From Marinisporobacter balticus (GTDB lineage: Bacteria > Bacillota > Clostridia > Peptostreptococcales > Thermotaleaceae), in assembly GCF_004345705.1 (NCBI RefSeq), contig NZ_SLWV01000015.1:1-64000 (forward strand): a stretch of 64,000 bases of DNA, read 5' to 3'. The notes below the pieces were generated by a model. It saw only the letters and a program-made list of their open reading frames with translations, did not search any database and was not told the DNA's origin. Shown piece by piece: positions 52,771 through 61,115 of the stretch. A program made the position numbers and the translations under genes. Position 1 is the stretch's first letter; every line of letters begins with the position of its first letter.

Positions 52771-54165
52771 TTATCCTACAATTACTCTTTCTTCAGGATA
52801 TTTTATTAACCCTTTATTCTTCTGCTGTTGTCTTGCTAAAGCTAGTGCGATGGTCATAGGTCCTACTCTCCCTGCAAACATAGTAAGAGAAATAACAATT
52901 TTTCCTATGAAGCTTAATTTAGGTGTGATCCCTAGAGACAGACCTACTGTAGCAAATGCAGAAGTAACTTCAAAGAAAATCTCAATAAAACTACTTCCAT
53001 CCTCTGTTATAGATAAAACCATTGTTACAAATATAATAAGTGCCATGGCGATTCCTATTACTGCTAAAGCACGATTCACAATATTTTTAGGTATTCTTCT
53101 ATTGAACACTTCTGTATCTTCTTTCCCTTTAATGATACTAATGATTGTCCAAAGAATCACCCCTGCTGTTGTTGTTTTTACCCCTCCGGCAGTTGACCCA
53201 GAAGAACCACCTATAAACATAAGCACTATGGTCATAAAGATCGTAGCGGTTGTCAATTGGTCTGTTGGTAGCGTGTTAAACCCAGCCGTCCTAGGTGTAA
53301 CAGAGTGGAATAGCGCTGATAATAATTTCCCCTTAAAGCTTAGGTTTCCCATTGTATTAGGATTCGTGTATTCTAGTATAAATACACCAACAAACCCAAA
53401 TATAAGTAAAGCACCTGTAATATAGAGGACTAACTTTGTATGTAAGCTAAATTTTGCAAACTTTCGTTTTTGTAAAATCTCAACGATCACTGTAAAACCT
53501 AGTCCCCCTGTTATAATTAAAAGGCAAACAACTACGTTAATTAGGAAATCATCCGCAAAAGGTGTTAAACTCCTAAAGTTCCCTACTAAATCAAATCCAG
53601 CATTACAAAAAGCAGAAATTGCATGAAATATGCTCATGCCTATGCCCTTAGGTATCCCATATATTGGAATAAATTTAAAGGATAATAATATTGCGCCTAT
53701 TCCCTCTATTGTAAAAGTTGTAATCAATACATATTGGGTAATTCTCACAATCCCAGATATATTGAATTGATTGAGTGCTTCCTGCATCACAATCCTTTCT
53801 CTTAGCGTAATTCTCTTTCCAAAAATCAAAGCAAAAAAGGTAGCCATGGTCATAAATCCAAGTCCTCCAATTTGAATCAAAAGAATAATCACGCTTTGAC
53901 CAAAAACTGTCCAGTAAGTGCTCGTATCTACTACAACAAGTCCCGTTACACATACTGCCGAAGTTGCTGTAAAAATTGCATTCATAAATCCTATACTATG
54001 TCCAGAATTTGATGCGATCGGTAAGCTAAGGAGAATCCCTCCCATTAAAATAACACTCGCAAATCCTAATACAAGTATCTGTGCAGGGTTCAATGTATGT
54101 TTATCAATTCTTTTATTAATATTTATTTTTATCACCCCTGTCCAAATTTTTCCTAACTTTCTCAT
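52771..54165 (-). CDS. ktrB: Potassium uptake pore KtrB/TrkH
   Basis: A 464-residue membrane protein of the Trk/Ktr/HKT family with four M1-P-M2 repeats. Pore glycines lie in segments such as TSAVCVTGLVVVD, SAFCNAGFDLVG, GGSSGSTAGG and TSAFATVGLSLG. It admits K+, and KtrA gates it. The ATG at 54165 is only seven bases after an extended -10 (TGCTATAAT), which would place the transcription start at or next to the ATG. Either the mRNA is leaderless or translation begins further in; a GTG 11 codons on is a poor alternative. Confidence 0.92.
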   Translation of the reverse strand: MRKLGKIWTGVIKININKRIDKHTLNPAQILVLGFASVILMGGILLSLPIASNSGHSIGFMNAIFTATSAVCVTGLVVVDTSTYWTVFGQSVIILLIQIGGLGFMTMATFFALIFGKRITLRERIVMQEALNQFNISGIVRITQYVLITTFTIEGIGAILLSFKFIPIYGIPKGIGMSIFHAISAFCNAGFDLVGNFRSLTPFADDFLINVVVCLLIITGGLGFTVIVEILQKRKFAKFSLHTKLVLYITGALLIFGFVGVFILEYTNPNTMGNLSFKGKLLSALFHSVTPRTAGFNTLPTDQLTTATIFMTIVLMFIGGSSGSTAGGVKTTTAGVILWTIISIIKGKEDTEVFNRRIPKNIVNRALAVIGIAMALIIFVTMVLSITEDGSSFIEIFFEVTSAFATVGLSLGITPKLSFIGKIVISLTMFAGRVGPMTIALALARQQQKNKGLIKYPEERVIVG

Positions 54166-54171
54166 GCATTC

Positions 54172-54180
54172 ATTATAGCA
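54172..54180 (-). promoter_or_regulatory. Extended -10 promoter at ktrB
   Basis: TGC-TATAAT on the minus strand, with the -10 ending seven bases before the ktrB ATG. No strong -35. Confidence 0.5.
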
Positions 54181-54270
54181 TTATCTTTTTAATTTTAAAA
54201 GAAAACATAGTCATTTATTCCTACCTATTATTTTAAACAAATAATGATCAGTATATGAATAAATAATGAA

Positions 54271-54301
54271 AAAAATAGACTCATTGATAGAGTCTATTTT
54301 T
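54271..54301 (-). terminator. Terminator of infC-rpmI-rplT
   Basis: AAAAATAGACTC (54271-54282) pairs perfectly with GAGTCTATTTTT (54290-54301). It includes part of the rplT stop codon. Confidence 0.9.
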
Positions 54302-54659
54302 AAGCATTCAATTTTTGTTTCGCAACAACTACTAATTGTGCAAAACCTTTCTCATCATAAATCGCCATTTCAGATAGCATTTTTCTGTTAATTTCAACAC
54401 CTGCTAACTTTAATCCATTGATCAATCTACTGTATGAAATATTATTCATTCTTGCAGCAGCATTGATTCTTGCAATCCAAAGTTTTCTAAAATCTCTCTT
54501 CTTTAACTTACGTCCTATATATGCAAATCTTAAAGATCTCATTACAGCTGGATTTGCAGCTCTAAAGATCTTGCTTTTTGCGCCATAATATCCTTTTGCA
54601 AGTTTTAATATTTTTTTATGCTTCTTCTTAGCGTTCATTGCTTTTTTTACTCTTGCCAT
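54300..54659 (-). CDS. rplT: 50S ribosomal protein L20
   Basis: A 119-residue basic protein of exact family length, opening with MARVKKAMNAKKKHKKILK and containing RDFRKLWIARINAAAR. It helps the early assembly of the large subunit and, by binding the operon leader, represses infC-rpmI-rplT. It lies 27 bp after rpmI. Confidence 0.98.
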   Translation of the reverse strand: MARVKKAMNAKKKHKKILKLAKGYYGAKSKIFRAANPAVMRSLRFAYIGRKLKKRDFRKLWIARINAAARMNNISYSRLINGLKLAGVEINRKMLSEMAIYDEKGFAQLVVVAKQKLNA

Positions 54660-54686
54660 GTTTTTCTACCTCCTTTACCTTCTTAT

Positions 54687-54884
54687 TTATGCGTATGGTA
54701 ATAATTTTTTAATGTTACTAGCGTCTCCCTTTGCCATCATTGTAGCTTTACGGAGATTTCTTTTTCTTTTAGGACTCTTTTTTGTCAAAATATGACTTTT
54801 ATAAGCTTTCGCTCTCTTAACTTTACCTGTTTTTGTTAATTTAAATCTCTTTGCTGCACCACGATGTGTTTTCATTTTTGGCAT
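54687..54884 (-). CDS. rpmI: 50S ribosomal protein L35
   Basis: A 65-residue basic protein, family length, with MPKMKTHRGAAKRFKLTKTG and SHILTKKSPKRKRNLRKA. It is a large-subunit component and part of the conserved infC-rpmI-rplT operon. Confidence 0.98.
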   Translation of the reverse strand: MPKMKTHRGAAKRFKLTKTGKVKRAKAYKSHILTKKSPKRKRNLRKATMMAKGDASNIKKLLPYA

Positions 54885-54907
54885 AATTATTTCCTCCCCT
54901 CTATGGT

Positions 54908-55420
54908 CTAAGCATTTTTAGGTGTTAAGAACATAATCATGTTCCTACCTTCCAAATTTGGCTTTTTCTCAATAGTACCAGCTTCAGAAATGAGTGTAGT
55001 GAATTTTCCCATCACATCATATCCTAATTTTGTATAACCCATTTCTCTACCTTTAAATCTTAATGTAACTTTTACTTTATCACCTTTTGATAAGAATGTA
55101 ATGGCGCGATTTGCTTTTACATTTAAATCATTCTGTTCAATGTTCAAACTTAATCGAACCTCTTTTACATTAATTACCTTTTGTTTCTTCTTTGCTTCTT
55201 TTTCTTTTTTAGATAGTTCAAACTTGTACTTGCCATAATCCATAATTTTGCAAACAGGTGGTTTAGCTTGAGGTGCGATTTTTACTAGATCTAATTTTTT
55301 TTCTATAGACATTTCTAGTGCTTCTCTGCCTGATACAACACCTAATTGTTCTCCATCTGCATCAATTAGTCGAACTTCACGATCCCTAATCTCTTCATTG
55401 ATTTCTAATTCTTTAATAAT
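54908..55420 (-). CDS. infC: Translation initiation factor IF-3
   Basis: A 170-residue protein. The N-terminal domain has the usual EINEEIRDREVRLIDADGEQ stretch, followed by a lysine-rich linker and the C-terminal domain with LRFKGREMGYTKLGYDVM. IF-3 checks the initiator tRNA and start codon on the 30S subunit. The start is AUU at 55420, six bases after AGGAGG; no ATG precedes the N-terminal domain, and AUU is the classic infC start used for self-regulation. A second AUU follows immediately. Confidence 0.95.
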   Translation of the reverse strand: MIKELEINEEIRDREVRLIDADGEQLGVVSGREALEMSIEKKLDLVKIAPQAKPPVCKIMDYGKYKFELSKKEKEAKKKQKVINVKEVRLSLNIEQNDLNVKANRAITFLSKGDKVKVTLRFKGREMGYTKLGYDVMGKFTTLISEAGTIEKKPNLEGRNMIMFLTPKNA

Positions 55421-55432
55421 TTAACACCTCCT

Positions 55433-55611
55433 AGAATTGATGACGCATGTAACAAAATATAACATATATAAATAATAATAAGCGGATGTATAATACATCC
55501 GCTTCACAAGCCTAATAGAGTACTTGCTCTATATAGAACAAGAAACACCCTTATAAACCTTACGAACGTATGTTGCAAGGTGAGAAGCGGAAATCTTCTA
55601 CTTAATATTAC
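55433..55611 (-). promoter_or_regulatory. L20 leader (r-protein autoregulatory RNA)
   Basis: The leader upstream of infC-rpmI-rplT has several helices and a strong 12-bp terminator hairpin (55479-55490 with 55492-55503) before the infC site. This is the Firmicutes L20 leader arrangement, in which L20 binding favours termination. The identification uses position, the terminator and the CCGCTTCTCACC start. Confidence 0.85.
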
Positions 55612-55617
55612 TGAATC

Positions 55618-55646
55618 AGTTTAACATCATTCTTTAATATTGTCAA
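55618..55646 (-). promoter_or_regulatory. Sigma-A promoter of infC-rpmI-rplT
   Basis: On the minus strand a perfect -35 TTGACA (55641-55646), 17 bp, -10 TAAACT (55618-55623). Transcription should start near 55611, at the L20 leader. Confidence 0.85.
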
Positions 55647-55661
55647 CGCATTTTAAAATTT

Positions 55662-56993
55662 TTATTCCAGTTTACTTTTTACGCCTACACGTTTCCTCCA
55701 TGCATGTAACCCTAATGATAAACCAATCACACCATAGGCAACGAATGCTCTAAAAAACTCACCAATTTGTGCATCTCCAAATAAATTTTTACCAGCCATT
55801 GGTGAAACAATAAACAATGTGTGAAAAAGTATTGTTCCAAGTATTGCTTGACCAATCGTTGCTCTTGACACAGATGCACCCCCTATAAGAAGTGCAGCAA
55901 TGGAGAAGGTAGCAATTTGCACATGGCTTCCATAAGTGTTAAGTGTCCCAATATTTTGAAGAAAAATAAGTTGTCCCCAAGCAGCTAATAACGTTGACAA
56001 GGTAATAGCAATAATTCTTATCTTATTTACATTAATTCCAGAGATCTTTGCAATATGATTATCTTGACCAACGGTTCTAAAATCCTGCCCTAACTTCGTC
56101 TTTACAATCATTACATTAAATAAACATAATCCTGCAATAACCAAACATGTTGCAATAGGTAGTTTGATCTTTGTAATCATTTTCAAATTATTGGGTATAC
56201 CTTCATGAAACATGAAAATACTGCAAATTAGTATTCCCACGAAACAACCTATCATTGTAGATAAATATTGACCTGTGATAAATTTTTCTTTTTTCTTTGA
56301 ATTTTTTATCTTATAGAATCTAATCCCGCTATATATAATTATTGTAGCAACCAATGCAATTAAAAGCACTTTAATGGCAGGAACTTTCTTAAGATTATCT
56401 AGCGCATATTTAATCCCAACATTTTTAGATAAATCAACCGTGTTTCTTATACCAATACCGCTACTTAGCATCATTATAGGGTCCTTCATTGGGATTATAC
56501 TTCCCACTGCAAACAGAAAAATAAATTGGTAGATTCCATTTGCAAAGAAACCTGCAATCATACTTGTAATCATTTCTTGACCTTTCGTTTTATTTAAAAG
56601 TGTACCTATTAAATATCCAAAAATCATTGCAATAGGTACAGACAACAAGCCACATAATAAAAAACCTTGTATCCCTGTTATTCCCCAGTGGGTTACAGCA
56701 ATAATGGCAATTTGTCCTGCCATGGCTCCAATAGTTATCCCAAAATTCAAACCCATCCCTGCTAATACAGGAATGATTAGGGAAAGCACGAGGAATGAGT
56801 TTCTTGAAATTCTTGTCAACAATTCGCTGGTGATGAAAAACAATGGTAATTTTGATATTTTCACACCAATAAGACATATAATAATAAATAATATGGTTAC
56901 ACTATGGTCAATGAAAAAACTTTTCATCTTTAATGATATCGCTTCACTTTCTTTCGTTTTTTCTAATACTTCAACATGATTCGTATTTGACAT
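55662..56993 (-). CDS. ABC transporter permease (simple sugar/nucleoside type)
   Basis: A 443-residue membrane protein with about ten hydrophobic segments, of the BPD_transp_2 (RbsC/BmpC-like) family. It contains LNFGITIGAMAGQIAIIAV (about 64-82) and LIGGASVSRATIGQAILG in the region that contacts the ATPase. It forms half of the channel together with the permease encoded just upstream (1 bp gap). GGGGAGGAG precedes the ATG. It is the last gene of the importer operon. Confidence 0.9.
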   Translation of the reverse strand: MSNTNHVEVLEKTKESEAISLKMKSFFIDHSVTILFIIICLIGVKISKLPLFFITSELLTRISRNSFLVLSLIIPVLAGMGLNFGITIGAMAGQIAIIAVTHWGITGIQGFLLCGLLSVPIAMIFGYLIGTLLNKTKGQEMITSMIAGFFANGIYQFIFLFAVGSIIPMKDPIMMLSSGIGIRNTVDLSKNVGIKYALDNLKKVPAIKVLLIALVATIIIYSGIRFYKIKNSKKKEKFITGQYLSTMIGCFVGILICSIFMFHEGIPNNLKMITKIKLPIATCLVIAGLCLFNVMIVKTKLGQDFRTVGQDNHIAKISGINVNKIRIIAITLSTLLAAWGQLIFLQNIGTLNTYGSHVQIATFSIAALLIGGASVSRATIGQAILGTILFHTLFIVSPMAGKNLFGDAQIGEFFRAFVAYGVIGLSLGLHAWRKRVGVKSKLE

Positions 56994-56994
56994 A

Positions 56995-58035
56995 TTACTC
57001 TCCTCCCCCTACTTTTGTCAATGCATAAAGAATTATCCCATTTTGTACGATCATTCTAAGTACTTCAGATAAATTCCCTTCACTTACAATTTCATTTGCA
57101 ACAGGAAGAGCAACCGTTAACAAGCCTTGAAATAAGAATACACCGATAATCACATGTGATATTTTCGCTTTACTCGCTGAAGCGCCCCCAATTAATATAG
57201 CCGCTACAGCTGGAAATGCCATCATCAAAGGCGCCTGATATAATTGGATAAACCCATAGCTTTGGGCATAAACAAGTATCCCAATCGCACCAAGTACTGT
57301 AGATAAAATGGTTCCAACAATTCTACACTGATCCACATTGATCCCTGAAACAAGCGCAAACTTAGGATTATCCCCTGCAGCCTTCATGGCAATACCTAAT
57401 TTACTTCTCGTAAATAGCCATACACACAAACAAGAAAGTAAAAAAAATAACAATAATCCAGTAGGGATCTCTACACCACCTATAGGAAATTTCCACAAAT
57501 TATTTAATATTTGTCCAAAAGTAGAATCTAACGCAATGGTTACCCGTAATCCATCTCCAATTGGCCAAATCATTTCAGGATGCTTAAAAGGTAAAAAAAT
57601 CCACATGATACTCATAAAAAATACAACCGAAAAACCAGTATAGGTTGCAACCAACATTTCTGAACCCTTTATTTTATTAAGCAATATACCATAACTCCAG
57701 CCTGCCAATATGGCAAATGGCAACGAAATCATTATAGCTCCAACAAAACCCAAGGCACCTATCAAACCAATCTCAATACTGATAAGACCCCCTACCAAGC
57801 CACAAACAATTCCTAAAGGCAATGCAAAGTTCGGTCCAGTACCACATTGTATAGCAGGTACCATCGCTAATACCAATACCCCATACATACCAAATCTACG
57901 AATTGTATCAGACATTAGCGTATTTACTGGTAATTTCAATATAATCGCCATAATAAACAGCAATAAGAAGAAAGTACCAATAATCAACCTTGGAAGGCCA
58001 AGTTTATTTGTAAATCCTTTGATTGCTTCAGTCAT
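56995..58035 (-). CDS. ABC transporter permease (simple sugar/nucleoside type)
   Basis: A 346-residue membrane protein of the same family, with PNFALPLGIVCGLVGGL and the coupling segment LIGGASASKAKISHVIIG near 270-290. It forms the second half of the channel. GGAGG precedes the ATG, and the gene begins 1 bp after the ATPase gene. Confidence 0.9.
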   Translation of the reverse strand: MTEAIKGFTNKLGLPRLIIGTFFLLLFIMAIILKLPVNTLMSDTIRRFGMYGVLVLAMVPAIQCGTGPNFALPLGIVCGLVGGLISIEIGLIGALGFVGAIMISLPFAILAGWSYGILLNKIKGSEMLVATYTGFSVVFFMSIMWIFLPFKHPEMIWPIGDGLRVTIALDSTFGQILNNLWKFPIGGVEIPTGLLLFFLLSCLCVWLFTRSKLGIAMKAAGDNPKFALVSGINVDQCRIVGTILSTVLGAIGILVYAQSYGFIQLYQAPLMMAFPAVAAILIGGASASKAKISHVIIGVFLFQGLLTVALPVANEIVSEGNLSEVLRMIVQNGIILYALTKVGGGE

Positions 58036-58036
58036 T

Positions 58037-59644
58037 TTACAAAGCCTCCTTGCTATACATTTTACGATATTCTCCAGCCATCATTAACCCGAAGTCTCTA
58101 TCCCTTGCGGAAGGCTCAAGGATCCCTTCAACCTTTCCTTCTGAAATAATCGCAATTCTATCACAGACAGCCCGTAGTTCTGCAAGTTCGCTAGATGTCA
58201 TTACAATGGTCATTCCTAATTCTTTATTTAATTTTACCAATAAATCTAGCACTAACTTTTTAGCCCCTATGTCAATCCCCCTAGTAGGTTCTGAAACAAA
58301 TAAAACATCTGGCTCTAGCGTTAATGCCCGTGCAATACAAACCTTTTGTTGATTTCCACCACTAAGTCTTCTCGTTAGCTGCGTAGGTCCTGTACATCTT
58401 ATATCCAAATCCTTAATCATTTTCAATCCATGTGATCGAATAGATTTACTATCTATTTGATCAAAAAATCCAAATCTATTTAAAAATTCATTTTTTATTT
58501 GCATCGTAGTAACTACTATATTCTCTTCGATAGAAGAATCTAACAACAATCCAACTCCCCTTCTATCTTCCGAAACAAAAGCTAACCCACTTTTAAGGGC
58601 TTCCCTTGTATTGTTTAGCTTTAAGTTTTCTCCTCTTAAACGTACTTCTCCTGTCGATTCATAAATCCCCATAATGCCATTGGCAATCCCAACTTTACCT
58701 TGTCCAGCTAAACCACCAATCCCTAATATTTCTCCCTTTTTTACTTCCAATTCTATGCCTTTTACTGCTTCGCCTGGCATATTCACACGAAAATTTTTTA
58801 TAGAAAGGATACTTTCATGATCTTTCCTATTTTTTTTATCATCTTCCAATTTATTTGTAACTTTTATCTTTCTGCCGACCATTAATTCAGCAAGATCCAA
58901 TACATTTGTGTCTTCTTTTTTTCTTGTAGCCACCAATTCCCCATCTCTTAAGACCGTCACATTATCTGCTGCCTTTATAACCTCATCTAATCTGTGCGTT
59001 ATGAAAAGAATGGCAATCCCAGAAGCTGCTATTTTTTTCATAGACTTCATAAGATTATCTGCTTCACTTTCTGTCAAAACTGCCGTAGGTTCATCAAAAA
59101 CCAATAGCTTCACATTGCTTTTATCAATTTCCCTTGCAATCTCTACAAACTGCATATACCCTACAGGTAATCCTGCAACCTTCGCCCACTCATCTAGCCC
59201 AATTTCAAGGGTATCTAATGCCTTTCTTGCATCTTTGTCCATTTTTTTACGATCTAAAAAATTTAAACTGTTTCCAGATATTTTACTTAAAAGATTCTTT
59301 TTCGTAATCTCTCGATTGAGCTTTATATTTTCTGTCAAATTAAAGCCTGGTACCAACATAAATTCTTGATGAACCATACCTATCCCAATCTTCATCGCTT
59401 CTTTGGGAGATTTAACATCCACTTTTTTCGCATCTATAAACACTTCTCCATCAAAACCTCCTGTTGAATGAATTACAGGCATCCCAAACAAAATATTCAT
59501 AAGGGTGGATTTACCCGCACCATTTTCACCCAATAGTGCATGAATTTCTCCTGGCTTGACAGATAGGCTAACGCTCTTTAATACTTTATTTCCAAAATAA
59601 TCTTTTTCTATATTTTTCATCTGAAGCACATATTTTTCCTGCAT
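58037..59644 (-). CDS. ABC transporter ATP-binding protein (double ATPase, RbsA/MglA type)
   Basis: A 535-residue protein with two ATPase domains in tandem. The first has Walker A GENGAGKST (about 37-45) and Walker B LLVFDEPTAVLT. The second has a degenerate Walker A, GGLAGQGKVG, as usual in this family, signature LSGGNQQKV and Walker B VLFVSEPTRGIDIGA. It drives the importer with the two permeases. AGGCGGTG precedes the ATG. Confidence 0.94.
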   Translation of the reverse strand: MQEKYVLQMKNIEKDYFGNKVLKSVSLSVKPGEIHALLGENGAGKSTLMNILFGMPVIHSTGGFDGEVFIDAKKVDVKSPKEAMKIGIGMVHQEFMLVPGFNLTENIKLNREITKKNLLSKISGNSLNFLDRKKMDKDARKALDTLEIGLDEWAKVAGLPVGYMQFVEIAREIDKSNVKLLVFDEPTAVLTESEADNLMKSMKKIAASGIAILFITHRLDEVIKAADNVTVLRDGELVATRKKEDTNVLDLAELMVGRKIKVTNKLEDDKKNRKDHESILSIKNFRVNMPGEAVKGIELEVKKGEILGIGGLAGQGKVGIANGIMGIYESTGEVRLRGENLKLNNTREALKSGLAFVSEDRRGVGLLLDSSIEENIVVTTMQIKNEFLNRFGFFDQIDSKSIRSHGLKMIKDLDIRCTGPTQLTRRLSGGNQQKVCIARALTLEPDVLFVSEPTRGIDIGAKKLVLDLLVKLNKELGMTIVMTSSELAELRAVCDRIAIISEGKVEGILEPSARDRDFGLMMAGEYRKMYSKEAL

Positions 59645-59674
59645 CTTTTTTCACCGCCTTAAAGATTTCATGAA

Positions 59675-59710
59675 AATGGAAGGCTGCCTTTACAGACAAC
59701 CTTTCATTTA
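59675..59710 (-). other. Intercistronic hairpin between binding-protein and ATPase genes
   Basis: A 16-bp stem (59675-59690 with 59695-59710) on a TTAC loop, with two G-U pairs and one mismatch on the minus strand. The following T run is weak, so it probably stabilises the binding-protein mRNA or lets part of transcription through, giving more binding protein than transporter. Confidence 0.65.
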
Positions 59711-59740
59711 AATATTCATGTAATTCATTTACAAAAGATT

Positions 59741-60904
59741 TTAGAAGTTTAAGAAATCCATCAATGTTAATAAGTAGTTATCATATTTTTCGCCATTTTC
59801 ATCTAATGGTGTAAACTTAATATCAACGCCAGCATATTCTTTACATTTTTCTTTAATCTTTTCAAGATCAAATTTACCATTTGTCTCACCATCTATGTAT
59901 GCCTTAGCGTATTCAGCACCTGCTTCAACAAACATCATTGCACAAGGTACTGGCCAAGTTGAAAATCTTCCAGTACCCCCTTTTTCTGCTATTTTCTTTG
60001 TAACTTCTTCAATTACGAAATCTATATCACCTTTTTTATCTTCTGGAATTTCAATTCCTAATGCTGAAGGAAATCCATGATATGGAGAAGGACAACAAGG
60101 TTGTGGATAAATACCACCTGCATCTAATGTCGCTTTAATAAGTGGTACTTGCATTGAGCAGTTTGTGCTAAATAATGCAGTATCCTTTCCATATTGTTCA
60201 ATCTTTCTTGGTACATCTTCTAATATAAATTGTTGTGCGCCTGATGTACCTGCATCTCCTGTTGGGTCTGGTGCTGTTGCGTCTACAAATTCTAGCCCTA
60301 ATTCTTTACAATTTTCTTTTAATAAATCTCTTCTTGCTGAAAGAAGTGCATAAGACATATGTCTTGGGAATGAATAATGTACAAATGTTTTAGCCCCTTG
60401 TTTTTTTGCCTGTTCAACAAGTGTACGTCCCATAGATAGCTCATCCATAGCAAATATAACATCCGCCTTAGATGCGATCATTTTTGGATCTTCTCCCGGA
60501 ACCCCTCCTATAATCAGTATATCTTCTCTTATTTCTCTTACTTTATCAATAGCTGCTGATGTACCTGGAACAGCTTGAACAATAATAAGTGCTTTCACGT
60601 CTGGATCTGATGCCATACTTACAAGATTCGCTATTGTTGTTTCTTGCTCATCCATAAATTTATCGGGATACGTCATTAAGAGTATATGCTCTTCCCCATA
60701 TTTATTAACTACATTTTGTGCAGCTCTATACTCTTCCTCATTTTGAGAAACAGTACCTGTCATAATACCAATTTTCCAATTTCCATCAGCTGCTGGTTCT
60801 TCTGTTGCTGCTGGTTCTTCTGTTGCTGCTGGTTTTTGTCCACAAGCTGCAAGACTAAATACCATCAGCAAAACTAAAAAAATCACCAAACTTCTTTTAA
60901 ACAT
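59741..60904 (-). CDS. DUF3798 substrate-binding lipoprotein of the ABC importer
   Basis: A 387-residue secreted lipoprotein. The signal peptide ends in the lipobox SLAAC (Cys21), followed by an ATEEPAATEEPAA linker. The rest is a periplasmic-binding-protein-like fold matching DUF3798 (NWKIGIMTGTVSQNEEEY; HYSFPRHMSYALLSARRD; CCPSPYHGFPSALG). The substrate is unknown; the associated channel type suggests a sugar, nucleoside or similar. The start is the ATG at 60904 after GGGAGGAATTCGA. An ATG 11 codons upstream would enclose this site. Confidence 0.88.
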   Translation of the reverse strand: MFKRSLVIFLVLLMVFSLAACGQKPAATEEPAATEEPAADGNWKIGIMTGTVSQNEEEYRAAQNVVNKYGEEHILLMTYPDKFMDEQETTIANLVSMASDPDVKALIIVQAVPGTSAAIDKVREIREDILIIGGVPGEDPKMIASKADVIFAMDELSMGRTLVEQAKKQGAKTFVHYSFPRHMSYALLSARRDLLKENCKELGLEFVDATAPDPTGDAGTSGAQQFILEDVPRKIEQYGKDTALFSTNCSMQVPLIKATLDAGGIYPQPCCPSPYHGFPSALGIEIPEDKKGDIDFVIEEVTKKIAEKGGTGRFSTWPVPCAMMFVEAGAEYAKAYIDGETNGKFDLEKIKEKCKEYAGVDIKFTPLDENGEKYDNYLLTLMDFLNF

Positions 60905-61115
60905 TCGAATTCCTCCCATACATTTTTTTACTTTCAAGTAATTATATTCTATAACTTCTTTTAAATTCCTTCTCTTATTAATTGATTTTTTTTTATTTTC
61001 AGAATTTTTAAACTGCCATCCTATTTTTAAAAATTTATTTATTCATTCTACTAATATTTTTTCTAGTTTATTGGGTAAACTAATACTATAAAAATTTGAA
61101 AGCAGGTGATGAATA

